Below are positions 1 through 8,016 of a stretch of DNA of 13,507 nucleotides, in pieces. A model generated the notes under the pieces. That model was not told where the DNA came from and ran no database searches. It saw only the letters and a list, made by a program, of their open reading frames with translations. The stretch is from positions 1-13,507 of the forward strand of contig JBEIDK010000087.1 of NCBI GenBank assembly GCA_040383485.1, given 5' to 3'. The position numbers and the translations under genes were made by a program. Source of the stretch: JBEIDK01 sp040383485 (GTDB taxonomy: Bacteria; Bacteroidota; Bacteroidia; UBA4408). Numbering within the stretch: the first letter of the stretch is position 1; every line of letters starts with the position of its first letter.

Positions 1-499
1 AGAAGTTTCCAATAGCTTGAGTTTGGAGGAAAATGACATTGTAATAAATGTTCAAGGTGATGAGCCATTTATAAGTCCAAAACAGATTGGATTATTACTT
101 TCATGTTTTAACAACTCTGAAGTTGAGATTGCAAGTTTATGTAAGAAAATAATAGATGATGTTGAAAATTCGAATACAGTAAAGGTTGTAAAAAATATTT
201 TTTCTGAAGCACTTTATTTTAGTAGAAGTAAAATTCCATTTATAAGAGATAATGAATTCATACCTAGTTATTATAAACATATCGGACTTTACGCCTTCCG
301 TTATAATACTTTAAAGAAAATTGTTTCACTGAATGAATCTGAATTGGAAAAATCAGAAAAGTTAGAGCAGTTAAGGTGGCTAGAAAATGGATTTAGGGTT
401 CATTTAAGTGAAACTGATGAAGAATCAATTTCAGTTGATACCGAAGCGGATTTAATTGAAGCAATTCAATATGCAAAATCATTTGATGGCATAAAATAA
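1..499 (+). CDS. kdsB: 3-deoxy-manno-octulosonate cytidylyltransferase (CMP-KDO synthetase), 3' part only
   Basis: The enzyme couples CTP and KDO to make CMP-KDO, the activated sugar used for the lipopolysaccharide inner core; it acts in the cytoplasm. The frame is open from base 2 to the stop at 497-499, so the gene runs off the left edge and the TTG at 17 is not its start. About 165 codons are present, against roughly 245-250 for the family, so the N-terminal nucleotide-binding third is missing. Visible family signatures are NVQGDEPFI, NTVKVV, ALYFSRSKIPF, a KHIGLYAFR stretch, a LEQLRWLENG segment and a C-terminal SVDTEADLIEAI, which follow the order seen in E. coli KdsB. The next gene starts 75 bp later in the same direction but has its own promoter candidate and an unrelated role. 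Confidence 0.93.
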   Translation, partial: EVSNSLSLEENDIVINVQGDEPFISPKQIGLLLSCFNNSEVEIASLCKKIIDDVENSNTVKVVKNIFSEALYFSRSKIPFIRDNEFIPSYYKHIGLYAFRYNTLKKIVSLNESELEKSEKLEQLRWLENGFRVHLSETDEESISVDTEADLIEAIQYAKSFDGIK

Positions 500-524
500 T
501 TTGTTGTTGTTAGTTCAAAACCTT

Positions 525-556
525 TTTGCTTCTCACAATTTCTTTGTGTAGGTTTG
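525..556 (+). promoter_or_regulatory. Bacteroidota-type promoter candidate for the FadN-like gene
   Basis: A TTTG at 525-528 is followed after 20 nt by TAGGTTTG at 549-556, an exact match to the Bacteroidota -7 consensus TAnnTTTG with the usual -33 spacing. Transcription would begin only about 10-15 nt before the ATG at 575, giving a short leader. No Shine-Dalgarno sequence is visible, which is common in this phylum. The call rests on motif and spacing only. Confidence 0.5.
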
Positions 557-574
557 AGTAAATAATTTAAAGCT

Positions 575-2992
575 ATGCAAAGGGTTATAAAAAAGGTTGC
601 CGTATTAGGCTCAGGTGTTATGGGTTCGCGCATTGCGTGTCATTTTGCGAACATTGGTGTTGAAGTGCTTTTGTTGGATATAGCACCCAAAGGGGGAGTT
701 GAAGAATTGGTAAAGAGTGAAAGTTCAAACACAAAGCCCCCCTTGGGGGGTGGGGGGGCTAATAGCATTGTTAATGCGGCTCTACAAACAGCCCTTAAAT
801 CAAATCCTTCGCCCATTTATGATAAGTCATTTGCTAACAGAATCTCAACAGGAAACTTTGATGACGATTTGCAAAAAATTGAAACTTGCGATTGGATAAT
901 CGAAGTTATCATTGAACGCCTTGACATTAAGCAACAACTATTCGAAAAAGTTGATAAAATTCGAAAAGTTGGAAGCCTTATAACATCTAACACTTCGGGC
1001 ATACCAATACATTTGATGACAGAAGGTAGGAGTGATGATTTCAAAAAACACTTCTGTGGATCACATTTTTTCAATCCTCCACGATATTTAAAATTATTAG
1101 AGATAATTCCTACCAAAGAAACCGACAAAAATGTGGTTGATTTCTTGATGCACTATGGTGCAAAATATTTAGGAAAAACAACCGTTGAGTGTAAAGATAC
1201 TCCTGCATTTATTGCCAATAGAATTGGGGTTTATGGCATCATGAGTTTATTTCATTTGGTTGAAAAAATGGATTTGACAATAGATGAAGTAGATAAGCTT
1301 ACGGGAACATTTATTGGCCGTCCTAAGTCAGCAACGTTCCGAACGTGCGATGTGGTAGGGCTTGATACTTTGGTGCATGTAGCAAATGGCCTTGCTGCCA
1401 ATTGCCCTAACGATGAAGCTGTTGAATTATTTGCATTGCCAAACTACATCAAAAAAATGGTGGAGAATAAATGGTTAGGTAGCAAAACAGAACAAGGTTT
1501 TTTCAAGAAAGTAAAAGGCGTAAATGGTAAGAGCGAAATACATTCATTAAACCTTAAAACGCTTGAATACTCTTTGGCACCTAAAGTGAAATTTGCAACT
1601 TTAGAAGCAGCTAAGCCAATAGAAAATTTAAACGAACGCTTGCGTTTGCTAATTGCAGGAAAAGACAAAGCAGGTGATTTTTATCGTACTACTTTTTATG
1701 GTTTGTTTGCTTATGTAAGCAATCGCATTCCTGAAATTGCTGATGATATTTATAAAGTGGATGATGCCATGTGTGCAGGCTTTGGCTGGGAACTTGGCCC
1801 GTTTGAATTGTGGGATGCTTTGGGCGTAAGGCAAAGTGTGGAAGCAATGAAAGCGGCAGGAATAAAATATGCAGCTTGGATTGACGAAATGTTAGCCGCA
1901 GGAAATGAGAGTTTCTATAAATATGTAGATAATAAAAAAGTTTACTATCAAGCAGCAACAAAATCATACAGTCAAATTCCTGGTGCAGATGCAATTATAG
2001 CTCTGGAACCATTAAAGAAAACAAAAACCATTTGGAGCAACGCTGGTGCAAGTGTGATTGATTTAGGTGATGGAATTTTGAATCTTGAATTTCATTCTAA
2101 AATGAACACGATAGGTGCTGAGGTTATTGCAGGAATTCACAAAGCAATTGATCTTGCAGAAAAAGATTATCAGGGATTGGTAATTTACAATAACGGTGCA
2201 AACTTTAGTGCAGGCGCTAATTTGGGAATGGTTTTCATGTTTGCAGTAGAGCAAGAATGGGACGAATTAAACTTTGCTATTAAAGCTTTCCAGAACGCAA
2301 TGATGCGTGTTAGATATTCATCTATTCCGGTTGTTTCTGCACCTCACAATATGGCGTTGGGTGGAGGCTGCGAACTAAGTTTACATGCAGATAGGGTACA
2401 AGCACATGCGGAATTATATATGGGATTGGTGGAGTTTGGTGTTGGAGTAATTCCAGGTGGTGGTGGCAGTAAAGAGTTTGCGCTTAGAGCAAGTGATGCT
2501 TACTTTGAAGGTGATTTGGAGTTGGCAACACTAAAAGAGAAATTCTTAACAATTGGTATGGCTAAGGTTTCTACCTCGGCACACGAAGCGTTTAAGTTAG
2601 GTTATTTGCGCAAAGGTATTGATGCCATAAGTATCAATCGTTCTCACCAATTAACGGATGCGAAATTAGCATGCCTTGAAATTGCAAATGCAGGTTATAC
2701 AAAACCAATACAACGCAAAAATATTAAGGTACTTGGCAAACAAGCTTTAGGTATGTTTTATGCTGGTGCTAACTCTATGTATAGCGGTCATTACATCAGT
2801 GAACATGACAAGAAAATTTCAGAGAAACTTGGATATGTATTAAGCGGTGGCGATTTATCAGCACCAAGCCTTGTAAGTGAACAATATTTGTTAGACTTAG
2901 AACGCGAAGCATTCTTGAGCCTTTGCGGCGAAAAGAAAACGCTTGAACGCATGCAAAGTATTTTGACAGGAGGAAAGGTGTTGAGGAATTGA
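575..2992 (+). CDS. FadN/FadB-like fused 3-hydroxyacyl-CoA dehydrogenase / enoyl-CoA hydratase
   Basis: This cytoplasmic bifunctional beta-oxidation enzyme hydrates enoyl-CoA and oxidises the 3-hydroxyacyl-CoA with NAD. The order is dehydrogenase first, hydratase second, as in Bacillus FadN and opposite to E. coli FadB; 805 residues also fits FadN (~790). An N-terminal Rossmann motif GSGVMGS lies at residues 12-18. The catalytic dyad of the dehydrogenase appears as His164 in SHFFNP and Glu176 in LLEII. The dehydrogenase C-terminal domain is around 205-310, with a second degenerate copy around 365-440. The hydratase part has the oxyanion motif NFSAGAN (543-549) and both expected acids, Glu600 in GGGCE and Glu620 in GLVE, before IPGGGG. 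Residues 54-62 are encoded by a GC-rich palindrome, and codons around them look unlike relatives. No thiolase or acyl-CoA dehydrogenase gene is adjacent, so partners must be elsewhere. Substrate chain length cannot be told. Confidence 0.93.
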   Translation: MQRVIKKVAVLGSGVMGSRIACHFANIGVEVLLLDIAPKGGVEELVKSESSNTKPPLGGGGANSIVNAALQTALKSNPSPIYDKSFANRISTGNFDDDLQKIETCDWIIEVIIERLDIKQQLFEKVDKIRKVGSLITSNTSGIPIHLMTEGRSDDFKKHFCGSHFFNPPRYLKLLEIIPTKETDKNVVDFLMHYGAKYLGKTTVECKDTPAFIANRIGVYGIMSLFHLVEKMDLTIDEVDKLTGTFIGRPKSATFRTCDVVGLDTLVHVANGLAANCPNDEAVELFALPNYIKKMVENKWLGSKTEQGFFKKVKGVNGKSEIHSLNLKTLEYSLAPKVKFATLEAAKPIENLNERLRLLIAGKDKAGDFYRTTFYGLFAYVSNRIPEIADDIYKVDDAMCAGFGWELGPFELWDALGVRQSVEAMKAAGIKYAAWIDEMLAAGNESFYKYVDNKKVYYQAATKSYSQIPGADAIIALEPLKKTKTIWSNAGASVIDLGDGILNLEFHSKMNTIGAEVIAGIHKAIDLAEKDYQGLVIYNNGANFSAGANLGMVFMFAVEQEWDELNFAIKAFQNAMMRVRYSSIPVVSAPHNMALGGGCELSLHADRVQAHAELYMGLVEFGVGVIPGGGGSKEFALRASDAYFEGDLELATLKEKFLTIGMAKVSTSAHEAFKLGYLRKGIDAISINRSHQLTDAKLACLEIANAGYTKPIQRKNIKVLGKQALGMFYAGANSMYSGHYISEHDKKISEKLGYVLSGGDLSAPSLVSEQYLLDLEREAFLSLCGEKKTLERMQSILTGGKVLRN
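735..760 (+). repeat. GC-rich palindromic repeat inside the FadN-like reading frame
   Basis: An 8-bp perfect inverted repeat, AGCCCCCC (735-742) and GGGGGGCT (753-760), flanks a further G6 run at 745-750. The tract stands out sharply in AT-rich DNA. It reads in frame as KPPLGGGGA at residues 54-62, in the loop between the Rossmann start and the conserved IVN-ALQTALKSNPSP segment, where homologues carry a charged linker. From memory, similar CAAAG(T/C)CCCCC...GGGGG...GGGGGGCT repeats are dispersed in many Bacteroidota genomes. A related piece, AAAGGGGGAGTT, begins near 690, so the inserted segment may span about 689-760. Confidence 0.65.
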
Positions 2993-3025
2993 TTTAAAAA
3001 TTGGATGATTTTATTGTCATTAGGC

Positions 3026-4039
3026 TTACAAAAAGACAAAATGTTTTTTTGATGTTGTAGGGTTTGATTCTGATTTTGTTGTGAAAACATATCTTAGACC
3101 AACTTCAACAGCACCACTCATTCGGGTTGCTTTGCGGTATGATGAGTACATGATATCGTAACTTAACATTGCTGTTAACTTGTTATAATTATATCCAGAA
3201 GTTAAGGTAAATGAGTCGTTCCAGCGATTTTGAACTCCAACAATAATTTTTTTATCAATATCGCCACCTAATAATTGATATTCAAAAGTAAACGCATTTA
3301 CTGTCTCATTAAATTTTTTTTGAAGCGAAAAATATCCTTGATACAAAAATCGAAAGTTGTCGTTGAGCATTTTTTGATACGTGCAATTTACTGTGAGCTG
3401 CGTGCTAAACTGTGATTGATTTTTAATGTAAACTCTTCGGGGTTTTGTAGAGTACCTAACACTTGCGCCAAGGGTTATGTTTTCATAATTGTTTAATAGA
3501 AATACATAGTTACAACCTGCTGCAAAATTTGAGTAAACATAATTGCTATTGTTCAATGTCTCACCACTTGCTAAGCCTTTATCGAAGTCATTGTTGTTAT
3601 ATTGTTTTTCGAAATAGAATTTATTAAAGTTTATACTATTGAGGTTTACTCCGGCAGCGGCGCCAAAACTCAAGTAGGATACTTTGTCATTGTCAAACCT
3701 GGTAGTATGTGAAAAGGGTAATTGTATTAATGATGAGGTGAAATTTCCATCACCTGAAACATCACGATATAAGATAAATCCACCACCCATAAACTGATTG
3801 TAGTTTGCTTTTATCTTTGTATCGAACGAAAAATAATTGGTTTTATAAGGGGCAACTGCTAAATATTGACTTCTATTGATGATACTAAGTCGGTACTTTT
3901 CATTTATCAGCCCAGCTTGCGCTGGATTTAGAAATGTGGAAGCGTTGTTTATTTGATTAAAATGAACATTCTGTGCTTGCATAGTAAAAATATTTACCAT
4001 ACAAAATATGTATATAACAAGTAATATTCTTTTATTCAT
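3026..4039 (-). CDS. PorP/SprF-family type IX secretion-associated outer-membrane protein
   Basis: This is an exported protein of the PorP/SprF family, predicted outer-membrane beta-barrels that assist secretion or surface anchoring of particular T9SS substrates. Its 337 residues fit the family. A signal peptide ending near MQAQ (about residue 22) is followed by the family hallmark STFLNPAQAGL and then alternating strand-like segments rich in aromatic residues and Asn. GLRYVF near the C terminus looks like the last barrel strand, and a ~17-residue polar tail follows. It starts 2 nt after the stop of the upstream T9SS cargo gene, a very common arrangement in which a PorP-like protein is paired with a CHU_C-domain cargo. 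It is probably not the canonical PorP or SprF of the core machinery, since no por/gld genes are nearby. It ends 33 bp from the convergent FadN-like gene, with no clear terminator in the gap. Confidence 0.88.
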   Translation of the reverse strand: MNKRILLVIYIFCMVNIFTMQAQNVHFNQINNASTFLNPAQAGLINEKYRLSIINRSQYLAVAPYKTNYFSFDTKIKANYNQFMGGGFILYRDVSGDGNFTSSLIQLPFSHTTRFDNDKVSYLSFGAAAGVNLNSINFNKFYFEKQYNNNDFDKGLASGETLNNSNYVYSNFAAGCNYVFLLNNYENITLGASVRYSTKPRRVYIKNQSQFSTQLTVNCTYQKMLNDNFRFLYQGYFSLQKKFNETVNAFTFEYQLLGGDIDKKIIVGVQNRWNDSFTLTSGYNYNKLTAMLSYDIMYSSYRKATRMSGAVEVGLRYVFTTKSESNPTTSKKHFVFL

Positions 4040-4041
4040 AG

Positions 4042-7000
4042 TTATCTAATTACGGTGATGTTACCTTTTTTGGTGATTGTTTTCCCATTTAGACACCTAC
4101 TATTAATGATATAACCATATACGCCATCATCAACTGGAGTGCCTTTAAATGTTGCGTCCCATCCTTCGTTGATGTTGTTTGAGTTGAAAATGTTTTGCCC
4201 CCAGCGATTGTAAATAGAAAAGTTGAAATTGTCGCTTACAATAGTGTGCGGAAATATTACATCATTTATTCCATCATTGTTTGCAGTTAAACAATTGGCA
4301 ACATCAATTGAAGAGGCATTGCAAGCTGTTTCTTGTACTGTAATCTTAAAACTTTTTAGAATTATACAGTTAGATTTTGGCTCTGTAATTACGAGTGTTA
4401 TTGTTGTGTCAGCCTCTGGAAAAGCAATGGTATTTGGAAAGATATTATTATTAATTATTGAACTAGGTTGCCATTCGTATTTAATACCAAAAATTTCTGT
4501 AGCACTTAAATAGACTGTATCACCGATATTAATATTTGTTTGCTCTACATTGATACTTATTGGTAGCGATGCAATGTTCGAACTTGTTATTTTATAATTC
4601 ACTGTTCTTTGGCAATTAACACCTTGTTGTAGAGTGATTATTTCGTTACACGTAATTGTTCCATTAAAAGGATTATTTAGTATGAGTTGCGGCTTTTGTA
4701 TATAGCCGTTACTTAGTAAGTTTTTATTCGACCAATTATAGGAGTTGGCACCATCAAATCCATCAAGGTAAATTGGATTTTGAAACGAACAAATGGTTAG
4801 GCTTGTATCGATAGTAGAATTGAATATGAAATTTATTTTTTTGGATTTTTTTATGTAGCAGTTCTCATTCATCATAGTAATAAAAATGCTATCTGGTAAT
4901 GTATTTGTATTTGTGTTATATGAATGATTGGCTATATTTTCATTAGTTGTTACTATTGTTCCGTCTCCAAAATCAAGAAGGAAGAAAATCTCTGGAGTCA
5001 TAGCACTAGAAGTAATATCCAAGTTAATATAACCAATACAGTCAGTTTGTGAAATTGAAAATTCGAACCAAGAGGTATCTTGATAGATTTGAATTGTCTC
5101 GTTTTTTGTACTTGCTAAGGTGCAGGAATTTGAATCATTAGACATGCTAACGACATACGTGCCAAAGTCATTGAAATTATGCATAGTAGCTATTCCGGTG
5201 CCTATGTTGCCATCGCCAAAGTTCCATGTGATATTGTCATCGGAGGATGTGCTCAAAAAGTTTACTAGTAAAGAATTACAGTCGCGCGTGTATGTAAATG
5301 AATTTTGGAATGGTAAATTTTCAAGTTCAAATTTGATAGAAGCGGCATTGCAATTAGTGCTGGCATTTGTTGTAGCGTATGCATTGGATGTAGTAGGGAA
5401 GAGACTATTGCCGCCGCATCCTTCGCATAGTGCAACATATAAATTGCCATGATCATCAAATCTTGAATGTCCACCATCAATATGTTCTCGGTACAAATCA
5501 TTGCCATAGTAAGTACCAAATAAAATGCTTGAGCAATTAGGTGCAAATACTGCTACATATAAGTCTTCGCCATTTGGCGAAAACGGTTTGAATGCATTTG
5601 ATGTTGTTTCGGCGCCAAGGTATCCTGCTAGAGTTGTTGAAGACTTAGCGACAATTGCACAGTAATAAATTCTATTGCAATCGTCTACCTGAAAAGCAAG
5701 TTGATTGTTTTTTCTTACACCACCTTTAAGGGTTAAGAAGATAACTTGCGTTAGGTTTTCATCTGTTTTGAGAATATAGTTTTTGTTAGTGATAAAGTTT
5801 GTTGATGAAAATATTTCTGTGATTCCACCATTGGTGTATCCAGTAACGTAAACATAATTGTTTTTATACTTAACAAAATATGAAACATTATCATACTCAC
5901 TAGCGATATATTTAATTTTGCTTAAGTTACTGTTGAGGCAATTTATTTTCCAAATATAGCCATGGTCTACATTGCTATTGGTTGTTTCTGATAAGAGATT
6001 TAAATTTCCAATATTTCCTCCATTTGTAAAACCTGCAACATAAATTTCATTGTTATTTTTAATATCAATAGAATAACCAAAGTTACTATATCCAGGAGTA
6101 CTTAGAACTCCAGCCCACAATAGATTATTTAGATTAGCATTAAACTTTAGTACTAATGATTTGTATTCGCTTAGGTTTGTAATATTATATGGCGTTTGAA
6201 GTCCATTTAATTGTGTCGAACTTGTATGTGATGATACAAATACTTCATTAGTTATGGTGTCTAATCTTATTTCACCTTTTAAGGCATCGATATATAGAAG
6301 ATTATTCGCACCTATTCCATCGTTGCCTTCACCACCGTAGTAGGTTGCTGCTGTTAAGGCACTACAGTCAGAACGCAATTTTATGATGAATAAATCTGTG
6401 CCGAAATCATAATCGATGCCGCCAATAATTTGGGTGGTACCTCTTTTATTAATATTTTGATAACCATTTGATAGGTTTGGAAAATCAGTTGAGGAAGTAG
6501 TTCCCATGATATATAACTCACCAAGTTTGTTAGTGATAATGCTTTCTGCCACGTCACTACTTGAACCACCAATATAAGTTGAGTAAATTAAGTTAGAGCC
6601 TGTTGCATCGAATTTTGTAATTCCAATGTCAGTATTGTCTGAGCCAATAATGAGAGTGCTGTTTGAAGTAAATACTCCTGGTGTTGTGGGGTAATAGTTG
6701 CCTAATAATAGCCCAGCATTAATTAAAAGTCCATTATTATCTGGTGTTGCACAAAGTCCGAAATTGTCGCTTAGTGAACCTGAAAAGGTTGAGAATACTA
6801 TTGTTGGGTCTATGATAAATGGTGTGGTAATATTCTTATCGATTTCAAATTGAAGTATATTGTCATTTACTAGATAAGATGCATTGCAGTTAAGTTTACC
6901 ACCCTTCATATCAGTGATTGTTGGCTTTGATTCAGAGATAATTCCAAAAAATGTTGATATATTTAAATTGCCATTTTCAAGTATTTTTAGCTTATCAATT

Positions 7001-7548
7001 CCTTTGTAATTAAATTTAATTTTATCAATATTTTTTTTGTCATTAACAATAAATGAATATTCAAATCCATCTTGTGCGCCAACAAAATTCATATCAATGC
7101 CATCATATAAATTTTTGTAAGTAAAGCTGTTATAATTGGGCACCTTGCCTCGCCATTTGCTTGTGTCGTTGCCTAAAAAGTAATTATTGTAGTGTTGTAA
7201 TGGTTTTGAATAAATAATCTCAGATTCTTGATTGGGATTATTGAACATTACTTTGTAAACCTGTGAATAAATTGAATCAGCAGCATTTGGTTTTTCATGG
7301 ATAGAAATATTAGGGTTTGTAATTTGATAGGTAATGCAGTTTTTTTCGAACCAAACTGTTACATTTTTAATGCTAGCCCTAAAAAGCACATTATTAGGCC
7401 ATTGGCCGCAATTTTTGGTGAAGTATGTTTTAGATGGTGAAAAGCAATTAGTGACCTTAGGATTACTTTTACTGCTCAGGTTAGTAAGGATAAATGTAAG
7501 CAATAAAAAAACTCTTAGTTTCATCAATGCATTAGAAGCTTTTTTCAT
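4042..7548 (-). CDS. Large secreted DUF7948/SBBP/PKD protein with CHU_C (gliding-motility type) sorting domain
   Basis: This looks like a cell-surface or secreted T9SS type B substrate. I chose the ATG at 7548 (1168 residues): it gives MKK, a hydrophobic run FLLLTFIL and a polar cleavage region, a normal signal peptide. The frame stays open up to an ATG at 7620, which adds 24 residues less suited to a leader; an ATG at 7524 is also possible. Residues about 45-250 begin with NCGQWPNNVLF and resemble the DUF7948 module. Then come SBBP-type beta-propeller repeats (for example STYIGGSSSDVAESI and ATYYGGEGNDGIG) to about residue 720. Two PKD-like modules follow, with WNFGDG near 778 and LDFGDG near 860. 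The last ~85 residues carry NDGINDVIFP, YNRWGQNIF and WDATFKG, typical of the CHU_C / gliding motility-associated C-terminal domain. The protein is rich in Asn, Thr and Ser. Its ligand or activity cannot be read from sequence; adhesion is a guess. It forms an operon with the PorP/SprF-like gene. Confidence 0.9.
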   Translation of the reverse strand: MKKASNALMKLRVFLLLTFILTNLSSKSNPKVTNCFSPSKTYFTKNCGQWPNNVLFRASIKNVTVWFEKNCITYQITNPNISIHEKPNAADSIYSQVYKVMFNNPNQESEIIYSKPLQHYNNYFLGNDTSKWRGKVPNYNSFTYKNLYDGIDMNFVGAQDGFEYSFIVNDKKNIDKIKFNYKGIDKLKILENGNLNISTFFGIISESKPTITDMKGGKLNCNASYLVNDNILQFEIDKNITTPFIIDPTIVFSTFSGSLSDNFGLCATPDNNGLLINAGLLLGNYYPTTPGVFTSNSTLIIGSDNTDIGITKFDATGSNLIYSTYIGGSSSDVAESIITNKLGELYIMGTTSSTDFPNLSNGYQNINKRGTTQIIGGIDYDFGTDLFIIKLRSDCSALTAATYYGGEGNDGIGANNLLYIDALKGEIRLDTITNEVFVSSHTSSTQLNGLQTPYNITNLSEYKSLVLKFNANLNNLLWAGVLSTPGYSNFGYSIDIKNNNEIYVAGFTNGGNIGNLNLLSETTNSNVDHGYIWKINCLNSNLSKIKYIASEYDNVSYFVKYKNNYVYVTGYTNGGITEIFSSTNFITNKNYILKTDENLTQVIFLTLKGGVRKNNQLAFQVDDCNRIYYCAIVAKSSTTLAGYLGAETTSNAFKPFSPNGEDLYVAVFAPNCSSILFGTYYGNDLYREHIDGGHSRFDDHGNLYVALCEGCGGNSLFPTTSNAYATTNASTNCNAASIKFELENLPFQNSFTYTRDCNSLLVNFLSTSSDDNITWNFGDGNIGTGIATMHNFNDFGTYVVSMSNDSNSCTLASTKNETIQIYQDTSWFEFSISQTDCIGYINLDITSSAMTPEIFFLLDFGDGTIVTTNENIANHSYNTNTNTLPDSIFITMMNENCYIKKSKKINFIFNSTIDTSLTICSFQNPIYLDGFDGANSYNWSNKNLLSNGYIQKPQLILNNPFNGTITCNEIITLQQGVNCQRTVNYKITSSNIASLPISINVEQTNINIGDTVYLSATEIFGIKYEWQPSSIINNNIFPNTIAFPEADTTITLVITEPKSNCIILKSFKITVQETACNASSIDVANCLTANNDGINDVIFPHTIVSDNFNFSIYNRWGQNIFNSNNINEGWDATFKGTPVDDGVYGYIINSRCLNGKTITKKGNITVIR

Positions 7549-8016
7549 AAGCAATGTATTTGTAGTTGATTGAATAAAGGTAAATAAAATTGTGGATGAC
7601 CAAATCATTTGGAAAAACAATTTTGTAAGTTATTGTATAAAAATGTGATTTTTTTTGGATAAACGTTGCAAGCACAGATTAAGGATTAAAATTTTGAATT
7701 TTGAATTGATTTATGAGTAAACCTATTAGGGTTGCCTCAATAAAGCCTCTAATAAGATTGACTTTCGTCATTGGATTTTTTTTATAATTATTTATTTAAT
7801 TAATTTTTTGCTGTTATAGAATTTTAAAAAAATGATTGGGACTATACAAGTGTAAAAAGCTATTTCAATAAAATCAGGCATTTTGTTAACACTATTTGTT
7901 CTTTAGCAAAGAATTAAAGGTCTTTCACTTACCTAAAAAAATCTGTTAAATATAGTTTCTCAACTTAAGTTTAATTCAAAATTTCTTTTCTTGTGCTCAT
8001 GTGTTCAAAATTAATC
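7549..8016. other. AT-rich divergent intergenic region
   Basis: This ~470-bp gap separates the start regions of the minus-strand secreted-protein gene and the plus-strand surA-like gene, so it should hold both promoters. I found no full Bacteroidota promoter match for either. TAAGTTTA near 7966-7973 is one base off TAnnTTTG but lacks a -33 partner. The region has homopolymeric T runs (around 7650 and 7776), a short repeated ATTTTGA near 7691-7705 and no credible small ORF or RNA gene. It includes the optional upstream codons of both neighbours (to 7620 and from 7993). Confidence 0.6.

Noticed and set aside
17..19. TTG as the start of the first gene
   Set aside because: The frame is open to the left edge and the KdsB N-terminal domain is missing, so the real start lies outside the window.
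817..1128. 103-codon minus-strand frame
   Set aside because: It is antisense to the dehydrogenase domain of the FadN-like gene; no start signal or recognisable product.
2993..3025. Intrinsic terminator between the convergent FadN-like and PorP-like genes
   Set aside because: The 33-bp gap has A/T runs but no stem-loop of useful strength.
3290..3310. Possible frameshift near poly-T runs in the PorP-like gene
   Set aside because: The reading frame continues with family-like strand segments to a normal C-terminal region, so the runs are intact Lys/Phe-type codons.
4223..4513. 96-codon plus-strand frame
   Set aside because: It lies antisense to the C-terminal PKD/CHU_C region, whose protein signatures are unambiguous.
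5120..5452. 110-codon plus-strand frame
   Set aside because: It is antisense to the middle of the secreted SBBP/PKD protein, has no start context or domain, and reflects codon bias of the real gene.
7549..7620. Upstream extension of the secreted protein to the ATG at 7620
   Set aside because: It adds a second hydrophobic stretch before the natural signal peptide; MKK at 7548 gives a better leader.
7726..7752. Possible degenerate terminal repeat (AGGGTTGCCTCAATAAAG) resembling the ends of the 11549-11717 element
   Set aside because: Alignment to AGGCTGTCTCAAAAGT needs gaps and several mismatches, and no matching inverted partner lies nearby in the gap.
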